Assembly (NCBI GenBank): GCA_023414875.1
Contig: JAEZMV010000017.1
Location: forward strand, 248,001-312,000
Source of the DNA: Bacillota bacterium
GTDB taxonomy: Bacteria; Bacillota; Clostridia; Lachnospirales; Lachnospiraceae
Direction: 5' to 3'
DNA: 64,000 nucleotides
The translations under genes were made by a program, and so were the position numbers. The notes beneath the pieces are model-generated. The model saw nothing but the letters and a program-made list of their open reading frames with translations, did not search any database and was not told the origin of the DNA. Shown here one piece after another: positions 43,476 to 52,579 of this stretch; positions within the stretch are counted from its first letter, which is position 1, and the number at the start of each line of letters is the position of its first letter.

Positions 43476-44309
43476 TTGAAAGAACGATTGGACCTATTAT
43501 TAGTAAATAGGAATTTGGCAGAATCCAGGGAAAAGGCGAAAGCAATTATTATGTCAGGGAATGTCTTTGTCGATGGACAAAGAGAGGATAAGGCAGGCAG
43601 TACCTTCCCCCCGGAGGTTATGATAGAGGTAAAGGGAAATCCGTTAAAGTATGTAAGCCGGGGCGGGTTAAAGCTCGAGAAAGCAATTGCACAGTATCGT
43701 ATTTCCCTCGAAGGAAAGATATGTATGGATGTGGGTTCATCTACCGGAGGCTTTACTGATTGTATGCTGCAAAATGGTGCGGTAAAGGTATATTCCGTCG
43801 ATGTTGGAACAAACCAACTGGCCTGGAAGCTAAGACAGGATGAACGTGTTATTTCTATGGAAAAAACAAATATTCGTTACCTGACTCCGGATCAGATTAA
43901 GGATGTTATAGATTTTGCTTCGATTGATGTGTCATTTATCTCATTAACGAAGGTATTGCAGCCGGTTCGGGAGCTTTTGAAGGAAGAGGGAGAAATCGTT
44001 TGTTTGATTAAACCCCAATTTGAAGCGGGAAGAGAGAAGGTTGGTAAAAAAGGAGTGGTCAGAGATCAGAAGGTTCATGAGGAAGTTATCCAAACGGTAT
44101 GTGATTATGCTTCCAATCTAGGCTTTGACTGCCTGGATTTAAACTTCTCACCAATCAAAGGGCCGGAAGGAAACATTGAATATTTATTATACCTAAAGAA
44201 AAGAATATTAAATATTCAGCAACAGGATATTACCCTTGGCTTAACAATATCTGAGCAGAGGATAAGAAATACCGTTGATGAGGCACATCATAATCTTTCA
44301 GAGAATTAG
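43476..44309 (+). CDS. tlyA: TlyA family rRNA 2'-O-methyltransferase (hemolysin A homologue)
   Basis: A 277-residue protein with an N-terminal S4 RNA-binding domain (RLDLLLVNRNLAESREKAKA) and a FtsJ/RrmJ-type SAM methyltransferase domain (MDVGSSTGGFTDCMLQNGA; IDVSFISLTKVL; CLIKPQFEAGREKVGKKGVV with a catalytic Lys). TTG start with GGCGGAGGT. In Mycobacterium TlyA methylates 16S and 23S rRNA; the exact site here is unknown. Confidence 0.93.
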   Translation: MKERLDLLLVNRNLAESREKAKAIIMSGNVFVDGQREDKAGSTFPPEVMIEVKGNPLKYVSRGGLKLEKAIAQYRISLEGKICMDVGSSTGGFTDCMLQNGAVKVYSVDVGTNQLAWKLRQDERVISMEKTNIRYLTPDQIKDVIDFASIDVSFISLTKVLQPVRELLKEEGEIVCLIKPQFEAGREKVGKKGVVRDQKVHEEVIQTVCDYASNLGFDCLDLNFSPIKGPEGNIEYLLYLKKRILNIQQQDITLGLTISEQRIRNTVDEAHHNLSEN

Positions 44310-44520
44310 AAATAAAAAAGAAACTGTATAAATATGCTGAATATTTATGAAATTGTCCCTAATTTGTAGTGTGAAAAGCTTGAAATTTATGGAATTCTAT
44401 GTTAGACTTTTTTCGTGTATGTTTTTATCTGTTATTTAGGACAAGTAAATTAATATGATGGAAGGAAAATCACCTGATAATGATATCTAATTAACTTGTA
44501 TAAGGAGAGTAGCAGTCAAG

Positions 44521-45390
44521 ATGGATCGATTTTTAATTATTACAAATAAGGAAAAGGATATTGATTTTCTTGTTACTAAAAAGATTGTTGCTTTCATAGA
44601 AGGAGCTGGCAAGACAGCTACTCTGTCCAGCGTATCTTCCGTTCAGGAAAATTCCGAGGATACAAAACTGCCTAAGGACGCTGAATGCGCAATTGTATTA
44701 GGCGGAGATGGTACACTAATTCAAGCTGCGAATGACCTGATGACATATAATATACCGATTTTGGGTGTTAATCTAGGAACCGTGGGATTCCTTGCTGAGA
44801 TTGAGAAGCATCATATACCTGAGGCTCTAGAGCGTTTGTTTCGAAACGATTATCGAATCGAGAACAGGCTTATGCTTGAAGGAGAGATTATCTATAAACA
44901 AATTCCTCAGGAACACAAGGAAAGCAGTAAGGGCTATGCTTTAAATGATATAGTAATCACTAGAAAAGGCTTTTCCAGAATTATAAACCTTGGTATTTAT
45001 GTAAACGATGAACTGGTTGATAACTTTCACGGTGATGGGGTAATCATATCTACGCCGACCGGCTCCACGGCTTATAATTTATCAGCGGGTGGCCCCATTA
45101 TAATTCCTAAGGCAAGCGTGATGGTAATCACACCGATTTGCCCTCATTCTTTAAGTCCAAGAAGCATCGTAGTTTCTGCCGAGGATACGATTAAGGTGAT
45201 TGTCGGAAAAAGTAAAAAGACACAGGAAGCGGAAGCAATCTTAACCTTTGATGGAAACAAAGTAATTGATTTGGGTACTGATGACACAATATACATCAAA
45301 AAGGCTCAGTATAATACGAAATTAATAAAACTTAACCATACTGGAATATATGAGATTCTGCGGTCAAAGTTAGGGAATAACGGAGAGTGA
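44521..45390 (+). CDS. nadK: NAD kinase
   Basis: Phosphorylates NAD+ to NADP+. The 289-residue protein has the diagnostic GGDGTLIQAAND (about residues 61-72), NLGTVGFLAEIE, GDGVIISTPTGSTAYNLSAGG and PICPHSLSPRSIV. AAGGAGAG lies about 10 bases before the ATG. The preceding gap (44310-44520) holds no gene. Confidence 0.95.
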   Translation: MDRFLIITNKEKDIDFLVTKKIVAFIEGAGKTATLSSVSSVQENSEDTKLPKDAECAIVLGGDGTLIQAANDLMTYNIPILGVNLGTVGFLAEIEKHHIPEALERLFRNDYRIENRLMLEGEIIYKQIPQEHKESSKGYALNDIVITRKGFSRIINLGIYVNDELVDNFHGDGVIISTPTGSTAYNLSAGGPIIIPKASVMVITPICPHSLSPRSIVVSAEDTIKVIVGKSKKTQEAEAILTFDGNKVIDLGTDDTIYIKKAQYNTKLIKLNHTGIYEILRSKLGNNGE

Positions 45391-45427
45391 AATACAGATT
45401 AAATAACAGAAAGGTACAGGGAATAAG

Positions 45428-45883
45428 ATGAAAATCAGTAGACAAAGCAAGATTGTTGAACTCATTAATAAATATGATATTGAAACACAGGAAGAGTTAG
45501 CAGACCGCTTAATGAAAGATGGTTATAATGTTACACAGGCAACTGTATCCAGAGATATCAGAGAACTTAAGTTGACCAAGGTTGCAGTTGACGGAGGAAA
45601 ACAGAAGTATATTGTACTTCAGAAGACAGAACCTGGCATGAGTGAAAAATATACCCGTGTATTAAGAGATGGTTTTGTTTCAATGGATATGGCTCAAAAT
45701 ATTATGGTAGTGAAGACAGTCCCGGGTATGGCGATGGCTGTAGCTGCTGCACTCGATGCACTTCAGATGAACAGCATCGTAGGCTGTATTGCAGGTGATG
45801 ATACGGTTATGTGCGCAATCCGTTCTGCAGAAGAAACCATTATGGTTATGGAGAAGCTGAGTAAGCTCATCAATGCCGAATAA
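45428..45883 (+). CDS. argR: Arginine repressor
   Basis: A 151-residue hexameric regulator of arginine synthesis and catabolism. N-terminal winged helix (RQSKIVELINKYDIETQEEL; ATVSRDIRELKLTK) and C-terminal oligomerisation and arginine-binding domain (VGCIAGDDTVMCAIRSAEE). In most Firmicutes recN follows; here it does not. Confidence 0.95.
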   Translation: MKISRQSKIVELINKYDIETQEELADRLMKDGYNVTQATVSRDIRELKLTKVAVDGGKQKYIVLQKTEPGMSEKYTRVLRDGFVSMDMAQNIMVVKTVPGMAMAVAAALDALQMNSIVGCIAGDDTVMCAIRSAEETIMVMEKLSKLINAE

Positions 45884-45947
45884 TCGGAGTTTTCTGTTAC
45901 ATAAGTAAAGGGAAATATATTATGAACGATATTTTCAAAGATAAAGG

Positions 45948-45997
45948 AAACCTGCTATAAACCTTATGATAGTTGAAAGGTATGTCAGGTTCTTTTA
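45948..45997 (+). terminator. Probable terminator after argR
   Basis: aacctg...caggtt arms, with inner ctat/atag, followed by cttttatattt. The stem is interrupted, so its strength is uncertain. Confidence 0.55.
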
Positions 45998-46086
45998 TAT
46001 TTACTTGCCTAACAGGAAGATCGGTGTTAAAATATTTAGGGTTATAAATGGTTATAACGTTACAAAGTTAGATAAGGAGAATGAGT

Positions 46087-46815
46087 ATGTCGGGACATTC
46101 CAAATTTGCGAATATAAAACATAAAAAAGAAAGAAACGATTCTACTAAGGGAAAGATATTTACAAAGATAGGTCGTGAAATTGCAGTGGCAGTAAAAGAA
46201 GGCGGTGCAGATCCGAACGCTAACAGCCGTTTGAAGGATATCATTGCGAAAGCAAAATCTAATAACATGCCCAATGATACCATAGACAGAAGTATTAAGA
46301 AAGCTGCCGGTGATGCGAATGCGGTGAATTATGAAGCAGTAACCTATGAAGGCTACGGCCCGAACGGAATAGCAATCATTGTAGAAGCGTTAACGGATAA
46401 TAAAAATAGAACAGCAGCAAATGTACGTAATGCATTTACCAAGGGTAACGGTAATGTTGGTTCTCAGGGCTGCGTATCCTTTATGTTCGACAGAAAGGGC
46501 CAGATTATCATAGATAAAGAAGAATGTGATATGAAGGCAGACGATCTTATGATGGTGGTTCTGGATGCCGGAGCAGAGGACTTTGCAGAAGAGGAAGACA
46601 GCTTCGAGATTCTTACCGATCCGGAGGATTTCAGTATAGTTAGAGAGAACTTAGAAAAAGAGAAAATCCCTATGGCCCAAGCAGACATCTCCATGATCCC
46701 TCAGACCTGGGTGGAGTTAAAGGATGAAACTGATATCAAGATGATGAACAGAATCCTAGACTTACTTGATGAGGATGATGATGTACAAGAGGTATATCAT
46801 AATTGGGATGAGTAG
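46087..46815 (+). CDS. yebC: YebC/PmpR family translation factor
   Basis: A 242-residue TACO1-like protein: MSGHSKFANIKHKKER at the N-terminus, REIAVAVKEGGADPNANSRL, NMPNDTIDRSIKKAAG and GYGPNGIAIIVEALTDNKNR. Family members act as translation factors at proline runs or as transcription regulators. The ATG at 46087 (not 46081) gives a 7-base gap to AAGGAG and the canonical start. Confidence 0.95.
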   Translation: MSGHSKFANIKHKKERNDSTKGKIFTKIGREIAVAVKEGGADPNANSRLKDIIAKAKSNNMPNDTIDRSIKKAAGDANAVNYEAVTYEGYGPNGIAIIVEALTDNKNRTAANVRNAFTKGNGNVGSQGCVSFMFDRKGQIIIDKEECDMKADDLMMVVLDAGAEDFAEEEDSFEILTDPEDFSIVRENLEKEKIPMAQADISMIPQTWVELKDETDIKMMNRILDLLDEDDDVQEVYHNWDE

Positions 46816-46917
46816 GCTTAGTTGGCTGAATGTGTTTAAAAGGCTTTATGTAATTTGATAATTTTAAAAAGTGAACCAGATACGTTATTGGATAGTTTTC
46901 AATAGAGAATGAAATAT

Positions 46918-46967
46918 AATCCTGCATTTGTCACAACTGACACAAGTGATGAAGGTAGGATTTTTCT
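46918..46967 (+). terminator. Intrinsic terminator after yebC
   Basis: A 17-bp stem (46918-46934 with 46946-46962; one mismatch, several G-U pairs) followed by tttct. It marks the end of the conserved block. Confidence 0.85.
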
Positions 46968-47059
46968 ATGCGGATTTTGAATTGTAAATAATAACTAAAT
47001 ATAATATAATTAAGTATTCCACTATGAATATATTTGGGATTATTTTATTGGAGGTATTT

Positions 47060-47617
47060 ATGCGCATAGAATCTAAGTTGGAGAAATTTATTAATTTAAG
47101 GGCTAGTATAGAATGTGAGATAATGAGAGAAGAAGTAGATATTCTTTGTATTAAGTTTGATGAAGACTGTGATAAAGACGCCGTACCATCAATAATAAAA
47201 ACACTTGATATAGGAGTCTATAAACTAATAATAGTATCGATAACTAAAATCCTTAGTGATATAAATTCTTTGCTTGAAAAGAATAATATACATATAACCC
47301 AAAATAAATGGATTCGTTGTGAAACAATAATTAATTCTTATATCGAACATATCGCCAATTACTATTATCATAAAAGAGTTGAATTTTTAGATAGAAACGA
47401 TATAGGTATTAAGAGTTTTTACGTCAGAGTTAATGTGATGTATAATGATTTTCAACATGTTATTGATAATCTAACTAAATTTAATCATAGACAATTTGTC
47501 TTTCTTAAAAATCAATATTCCTATAGTAATAAATCAATAAATAAAACTACCTATTATATTACAGTTCTAGCATTAATATTATCGTTAATTACATTAGCAT
47601 TGAGTTATATTACATAG
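47060..47617 (+). CDS. Hypothetical tail-anchored membrane protein
   Basis: A 185-residue, mainly helical protein with a single C-terminal TM segment (ITVLALILSLITLALSYIT) and no signal peptide. The soluble part starts MRIESKLEKFINLRASIECE and has many charged helices. TTGGAGGT precedes the ATG at 47060; an upstream in-frame ATG (47024) would add 12 hydrophobic residues without a ribosome site. I do not recognise a family. It opens an AT-rich accessory stretch. Confidence 0.65.
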   Translation: MRIESKLEKFINLRASIECEIMREEVDILCIKFDEDCDKDAVPSIIKTLDIGVYKLIIVSITKILSDINSLLEKNNIHITQNKWIRCETIINSYIEHIANYYYHKRVEFLDRNDIGIKSFYVRVNVMYNDFQHVIDNLTKFNHRQFVFLKNQYSYSNKSINKTTYYITVLALILSLITLALSYIT

Positions 47618-47785
47618 ATATAATAATTGTCTTAGGAATTGGTGTTTTATATGATAGCAGGAGAGCGGTACATTCAGACTATAATCTTTTCCATTCTTCT
47701 GATTTATTTCAAGGGATAGAATATAACATATGGATCACTATCCTAAAATTAATAAAAAGATGTCACAATTTAAGGAGAATATTAG

Positions 47786-48499
47786 ATGTCAAATTGGATA
47801 AACTCAGATGGTGGTGATAATATCAGCAGAAGTAGTTCTATATCTTCCATCGGCATAATAGGTGGTGCTTTTAGTCCCGAAAGAGATCCATTACTGGAAG
47901 AGAAGTACCATCATTGGATAGAAGAATATGCGAATATTATTCAACCTTGTTCTCATACGATTGAAGAAACGGAACAGTATTTCTTGCAGCTATGTGAGGC
48001 TATTCCTATGGATTTAGATGATAAACGAATGAAAAGCTACCAATATTCGGTAGTTTTGAATTATCAGCTTCAAGATAGGATATCGGAGTTTCCATTGGAT
48101 ATGAATGAGGAAGCAATTGAAAAATGGAATAAAGTACAAAGTGATATTCATAGGGAACTAAAGAAGACGTTACCGGAACATTATGGAATAGAAGCATCTG
48201 GATATTACTTACCCCAGACAGAACGCAATTTATACTTATATGAAGAATTTAGAAGTGAAATAAAGAGAATAGCAAAGAATAATGCAGATTTAATTGAGCA
48301 TACCTATTGTAAGGATATCTGCATTTTCTTTGAGAGAATCACGGAGGATATTCAGTGCAGTAATTGTGGGCGAAGCCTGATTAATAGACTGTTTGCTTTC
48401 CGGGGAGTAAGGGAGGAGGATATCAAACTAAGAAATGCTCGTTTTCAAGGATATCTATCATCTATGAGAGAATTGGGAAATATATCAGGTTTTATTTAA
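47786..48499 (+). CDS. Hypothetical cytosolic protein with C-terminal CxxC
   Basis: A 237-residue protein without signal or TM segments. The N-terminus is Ser/Gly-rich (GGDNISRSSSISS), the middle is acidic and helical, and near the C-terminus CSNCGRSL and an earlier CKDIC could bind metal. TAAGGAGAA precedes the ATG. No family recognised. Confidence 0.65.
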   Translation: MSNWINSDGGDNISRSSSISSIGIIGGAFSPERDPLLEEKYHHWIEEYANIIQPCSHTIEETEQYFLQLCEAIPMDLDDKRMKSYQYSVVLNYQLQDRISEFPLDMNEEAIEKWNKVQSDIHRELKKTLPEHYGIEASGYYLPQTERNLYLYEEFRSEIKRIAKNNADLIEHTYCKDICIFFERITEDIQCSNCGRSLINRLFAFRGVREEDIKLRNARFQGYLSSMRELGNISGFI

Positions 48500-48692
48500 T
48501 AATAGAGTAGAGAAATAACTGCTACTTATATCTTACTGTTTATCATAATTGAGCTAGGTGGATGCTAGATTTCAGGTAGAATTTTCTAAAATAGAAGTTG
48601 AGTTAATTATATTTGTATTGTATAATTATCCCATGTAATATTATTACATTCCAAAAATATGAAATAAATCACATAAATGTAGGAGGAGTATA

Positions 48693-49145
48693 ATGAAGAT
48701 GGATTGGGTATTAGTAATATTTCTTATTATTTCATTCTTTTTTATAGAGATTGTTATCTATACCTTTTTGTTGCTAATCAAAGCATTAAAAATCTATATT
48801 AGAAAAAACAATGACAATAATTCTGTAGAATCCATAAAGGGAGCAAATAGAAAATCTAAAGCGGGAGTTATAGGTATAGCTGTTTTTAATATTATTTTTG
48901 TGGCATTTTTAGTAGCCACGCCATATATTCAAAGAAATATTGATATTTTTAACACAGAAAATGTATTTGTATGTAATCAGAAAGACGTTGATGAATTCAC
49001 TGAGCTATTAGAAGATAATAACATCCAATATAAAGTTATAGGTAATACAAAAGTAAAAATGCAGAATAAGGATGACTTTGATAAAGCTGAAAAAATTGTT
49101 CAAGATAATGGCATTGGTTACAGTGTCGTAAATGTAGTATATTAA
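48693..49145 (+). CDS. Hypothetical membrane protein with possible ring-building (YscJ/FliF-like) domain
   Basis: A 150-residue protein with two TM helices (VLVIFLIISFFFIEIVIYTF; AGVIGIAVFNIIFVAFLVAT) separated by a basic loop, and a C-terminal domain of about 60 residues. That domain, with DVDEFTELLEDNNIQYKVIG followed by a KVKMQNKDDFDKAEKIVQD helix, has the beta-alpha-beta pattern seen in YscJ/FliF/SpoIIIAG ring domains. The fold is inference from pattern only. GGAGGAG precedes the ATG; 48699 is an alternative start. Confidence 0.6.
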   Translation: MKMDWVLVIFLIISFFFIEIVIYTFLLLIKALKIYIRKNNDNNSVESIKGANRKSKAGVIGIAVFNIIFVAFLVATPYIQRNIDIFNTENVFVCNQKDVDEFTELLEDNNIQYKVIGNTKVKMQNKDDFDKAEKIVQDNGIGYSVVNVVY

Positions 49146-49191
49146 TATAACTATCATTGATAAGGCCGCTCTGATGTATATATGAAGATTT

Positions 49192-49226
49192 AACCTCTGT
49201 AATTATTTGCGTACGGAGGTTTTTTG
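49192..49226 (+). terminator. Intrinsic terminator
   Basis: aacctctgta (49192-49201) pairs with tacggaggtt (49212-49221; one G-U) followed by tttt. Confidence 0.85.
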
Positions 49227-49332
49227 CATTCTGCTTAATTAACATAATAATTGTCTTAATCATATGATAAAGTGAATATCATAATTGATTAAAGCAGTTA
49301 CAAAGTGGAATAATATTGACGAGGTGAGATTA

Positions 49333-49608
49333 ATGGCAAAATATATGAAGAAACCGATTTTAATTGAAGCGGTAGAGTATGCCGAGGGTATGGAAGACGG
49401 TTTTGATGATTTTGACACGGTAATTAATTCCGGGCTTGACTTAGAGAAATTCGATAAACCAGGAAATACTGATAGGTTTCCTTATATTAGGACACTGGAA
49501 GGAAAGCATTATATCAGTAAGGGTGACTATATCATTACCGGTGTTGATGGTGAACGTTATCCATGCAAAAGGAGTATATTCCAAAAGACGTATACTTTAA
49601 GACAATAG
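49333..49608 (+). CDS. Phage-type small protein (PGDYII/YPCK family)
   Basis: A 91-residue protein beginning MAKYMKKPILIEAVEYAEG and ending KGDYIITGVDGERYPCKRSI followed by FQKTY. This pattern (rewriting of I-x-A-V-x-Y, then GDxIIxGVxGExYPCK and F-x-K-T-Y) is typical of a small conserved phage or prophage protein of unknown function. GAGGTGA lies just upstream of the ATG at 49333; the longer in-frame start (49285) has none. No other phage genes are adjacent, so it is probably a relic or a captured gene. Confidence 0.65.
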   Translation: MAKYMKKPILIEAVEYAEGMEDGFDDFDTVINSGLDLEKFDKPGNTDRFPYIRTLEGKHYISKGDYIITGVDGERYPCKRSIFQKTYTLRQ

Positions 49609-49654
49609 ATGCTTGGAAAATGATTATGGAGGCAGTATTTGAAGGTTCGGTACC

Positions 49655-50104
49655 TTAGTCTGTGTTATGATCCGAAATCATTGGTTTCATATTTAGTTGA
49701 TTGATTCTCCAGGTTTTATTTTCGGTTTCAACGACCGCATTAACATTTGATATTAGTATTTCATCCCTCATTTGGTTGTTATAGGGTGTAGAATTCGATT
49801 GATAGAGGTATTTATGATATCGTAAAATTTCGGAGGAGGTCCGATATTCAATCCAATTCTCATGAAAGCCAAAGGTAACACGACACGAGGAGGCTGCGGT
49901 AACGATACATCCCATGAGAGCAACGATATATTTAGCACTGCTGTAATCATCTATAAACAGGGTTACAAATGGGATAAAGGAAGATAATAATATATTGATT
50001 GCGATCAGTACTGCGTACCATCTTTTATTTATTTTTGATTTATCATCATAATATTTTAGACAAGTCTTTAAATACTCATAAGCTTTTCTGTTATCTAAGG
50101 TCAT
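49655..50104 (-). CDS. SLATT/DUF4231 two-TM protein, putative membrane effector
   Basis: A 149-residue protein with two TM helices (about residues 29-51, YAVLIAINILLSSFIPFVTLF, and 57-74), followed by the DUF4231 helix pattern NWIEYRTSSEILRYHKYLYQ, then YNNQMRDEIL and ETENKTW. SLATT proteins are predicted to form pores that kill or arrest the cell when a linked sensor fires. AAAGGAGCAG precedes the ATG. It overlaps the 3' end of the upstream TIR gene by 14 bases, so the pair is one translational unit. The effector role is inference from the family. Confidence 0.75.
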   Translation of the reverse strand: MTLDNRKAYEYLKTCLKYYDDKSKINKRWYAVLIAINILLSSFIPFVTLFIDDYSSAKYIVALMGCIVTAASSCRVTFGFHENWIEYRTSSEILRYHKYLYQSNSTPYNNQMRDEILISNVNAVVETENKTWRINQLNMKPMISDHNTD

Positions 50105-50540
50105 GATTCCACTGCTCCTTTCTCAATTTATCATGCATCTGAAGAATAGTAATTATTTTTAGTATGGTTTCTTTTTCTGATCTTGAATCATATATATTCT
50201 GGCGTATACGGTCTGATATTCGTTGATCTGTTTGAGGATTTATGCAGCAATCTATATTAATTCCATAAATACCGCTAATATTTTTTTCTGTCATAGCCGT
50301 ATCTAGTTCTATTTTAACAAAAGGTGAGCTCATGGAGTTTTCGGTAATAAATATTATAAATAGATCCATTTCAGACAGCTTCTTAAGGATGCTATCCATC
50401 GTTAACAATCCAGGACCCTCTTTATGATAATACCAAAACTTGTAATGATGGGGAGATAATCGCGCTTCGAGTTCCACAATGACGTTATCGACAATTAACT
50501 CCTTATCTCTACCGCTATATGCAAGAAAGATATTTATCAT
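50091..50540 (-). CDS. TIR domain protein, putative NAD+-cleaving sensor
   Basis: A 149-residue stand-alone TIR-like domain. It begins INIFLAYSGRDKELIVDNVI (strand A and helix A). A phosphate-loop region with GPGLLTMDSILKKLSEMDLF follows, then FIIFITENSMSSPFVKIELD with the Ser-x-x-x-Glu arrangement in which the Glu (KIELD) matches the catalytic Glu of NADase TIRs. There is no sensing or TM domain. Bacterial TIRs cleave NAD+ or make cyclic ADP-ribose signals in anti-phage systems such as Thoeris. The next gene, overlapping by 14 bases, is a SLATT membrane protein. Confidence 0.75.
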   Translation of the reverse strand: MINIFLAYSGRDKELIVDNVIVELEARLSPHHYKFWYYHKEGPGLLTMDSILKKLSEMDLFIIFITENSMSSPFVKIELDTAMTEKNISGIYGINIDCCINPQTDQRISDRIRQNIYDSRSEKETILKIITILQMHDKLRKEQWNHDLR

Positions 50541-50846
50541 GCTTCTTGTCTCCGAATATTGTTCGGTATCATTATATGCTTATCCATTTATATAAATGTA
50601 AAATAATTGAGAACACAAAATGTTGGTGAAGAGTTTGTGCTCATCCATGCAAGTATTGGGAGATAGCTGACAATTGATTATCTATTTGTTAGTAATACAT
50701 ATTAATAATGTTGATAAATTTTAATTCTTGGTGTAAAATAGTGGAAGAAATTTATACGTATTTACATTTAAGAAACTTAGTATCATATTTTGAATTATTA
50801 TTCTGTAAAGAAAAAGTACCTATTCTTTGTTTAGAGGAGCTACTCT
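50541..50846. other. Divergent promoter region TIR / hypothetical gene
   Basis: 306 bases without a gene. On the minus strand TATAAT (50571-50576) and a small hairpin ccgaa/ttcgg (50552-50566) precede the TIR gene. On the plus strand TTGATA (50711-50716), 17 bases, TAAAAT (50734-50739) form a fair promoter for the gene at 50847. Confidence 0.5.
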
Positions 50847-51476
50847 GTGAAATTAATAAAAAGAAAAATTACAATCCATGGTGACAAAGCTGTATTTATC
50901 CTAACGCCATATGAGATTAATAAACATATATCAGCGGGGCACGATAACAAAGGTTTTAGCGTTATATGGGGTAATGGGAGCGGATTTCTTTATCTAGCAA
51001 AATGTTTTTCAATTGCAGCCAAGTTATGTAAAAACGAAATCTTATATTTACCTATAAAATATCAAGCAAGCAAGGATTTTAACGAAACATTTCAAGACTT
51101 CGATTATAATAATAGTATTATCTGTACTAATTACTGTGAGACACAGCTTTCTCCTAAAGAAATAGAAGATATTCTAAAAATTAAAGTATGGACAGAAGAT
51201 ATTGTAATTCGAAATCCCCAAATTATTACGGAGTATATTGACAGATGGAAAACTGAAAGGCGACTTACTGTAAAATTTCATAAGAAGAATATGTATATAT
51301 CAACGAATAAAGATGGTTTTCATTCGTTATCGTGTGGAGCATATCACTTAACTGAGTACGGAGATGAATATATAGAGAATTTTTTACCCCATATGCATTA
51401 TGACTGGAATGAAAATACATCCTCAAGTGTTGGGGTTACTCTATATTACTGGAGCGATAGAATTAATAGCATATAA
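50847..51476 (+). CDS. Hypothetical protein
   Basis: A 209-residue cytosolic protein with a GTG start (TAGAGGAG upstream). Sequence VIWGNGSGFLYLAKCFSIAA near residue 40, four scattered Cys and an acidic, aromatic C-terminus; no signal peptide or TM segment. I recognise no family. It is transcribed away from the TIR/SLATT pair and toward an AraC regulator 53 bases downstream. Confidence 0.6.
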   Translation: MKLIKRKITIHGDKAVFILTPYEINKHISAGHDNKGFSVIWGNGSGFLYLAKCFSIAAKLCKNEILYLPIKYQASKDFNETFQDFDYNNSIICTNYCETQLSPKEIEDILKIKVWTEDIVIRNPQIITEYIDRWKTERRLTVKFHKKNMYISTNKDGFHSLSCGAYHLTEYGDEYIENFLPHMHYDWNENTSSSVGVTLYYWSDRINSI

Positions 51477-51529
51477 TTATTTTCACTATAAGTGATGTAA
51501 GTTACTTATGAGAGAAGGTCGGTGACAAA

Positions 51530-52423
51530 TTGATTGGAACAAGGGGAATTAAATATTATCCGGAATATATAATTATGATCAATTATTATGAAGATATTGA
51601 TAAACTTGCTTCTACAAACGATAGTAATTGTTATCGCTTGGTTTTTATCGAGGATGGAATAGGAAGTTTAAAGATTAATCATAAAAAAGTCGCTATCTTA
51701 CCATATACCTGCCTATGCTTGAATGATAGTGAAAAGGTATATGAAGTAGATATCAAGAAATGTAAATTGCATTTATTATGCTTTCTTCCCTCCGCCATTA
51801 ACAATCGATTGACCTTCGAAAAAATGAACACGGATGAGGGGTTAATCTTATCTGATTCCCAGGATAAACAATTTCTTTTGCCATTTATCTTACCGAATAG
51901 AATTAATATTTACTTTAATACTTATTACATGGAGACGGGTAGAAGAGTGAAGGAGATACTTAATAATCTGAAGGAACTGATTCTTGTTCAAAATGATTCG
52001 TGGCCCTGTCTGACAAGGTCATACTTGATTGAACTACTTTTCTTGGTGGAACGTACCTATAGTTCTTATAAAAATGATATTGAACAGTTGAATTGTAATA
52101 CAAAATTTACAGTCGATGATATATTACTTTACTTACATAATAATTATATGAACAAAATCAGTATTAGCGATTTAGTAAATAAATTTAATACAAATCGAAC
52201 TACTCTATCAAGAGAATTTAAAAATACTACCGGATATTCGATTATCAGTTATATATTAAAGGTCAGAGTTGAAGTAGCTGCCGGTATGTTGCGGGATACC
52301 TATATGAATGTGGCGATTATTATTGAACGGGTAGGATTTAATAATATGACTCATTTTAATAAAGTATTTAAGGAACATATGAATTGTCTCCCACATGAGT
52401 ATAGGAAAATGTTCGGTTCATGA
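51530..52423 (+). CDS. AraC family transcriptional regulator
   Basis: A 297-residue regulator. The C-terminal double HTH is clear: LHNNYMNKISISDLVNKF, then TNRTTLSREFKNTTGYSI and VAIIIERVGFNNMTHFNKVF with the PHEYRK ending. The N-terminal part (residues 1-180) looks like a cupin-type sensor (VFIEDGIGSLKINHKKVAIL). TTG start with GAGAAGGTCGGTG upstream. Target unknown; the neighbours are orphan genes. Confidence 0.88.
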   Translation: MIGTRGIKYYPEYIIMINYYEDIDKLASTNDSNCYRLVFIEDGIGSLKINHKKVAILPYTCLCLNDSEKVYEVDIKKCKLHLLCFLPSAINNRLTFEKMNTDEGLILSDSQDKQFLLPFILPNRINIYFNTYYMETGRRVKEILNNLKELILVQNDSWPCLTRSYLIELLFLVERTYSSYKNDIEQLNCNTKFTVDDILLYLHNNYMNKISISDLVNKFNTNRTTLSREFKNTTGYSIISYILKVRVEVAAGMLRDTYMNVAIIIERVGFNNMTHFNKVFKEHMNCLPHEYRKMFGS

Positions 52424-52579
52424 TAGGATGTAGGGAATTATACAGTTCATAACAGCAGGTAGGAAAATATAGAGTTCATATTTGTAAAAAATTGATAATA
52501 TGATAGTTTTTATTTATAATATCTGATATAAAAACCCCTCTTTTTAATTTATGATATAAATTGAATTGGAGGGATTTTT

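Noticed and set aside
45920..45959. 12-codon leader-peptide-like frame (MNDIFKDKG) before the argR terminator
   Set aside because: It follows argR, contains no run of regulatory codons, and no downstream biosynthetic gene is attenuated.
47648..47720. 22-codon frame MIAGERYIQ between two hypothetical genes
   Set aside because: Weak ribosome site and very short; probably chance.
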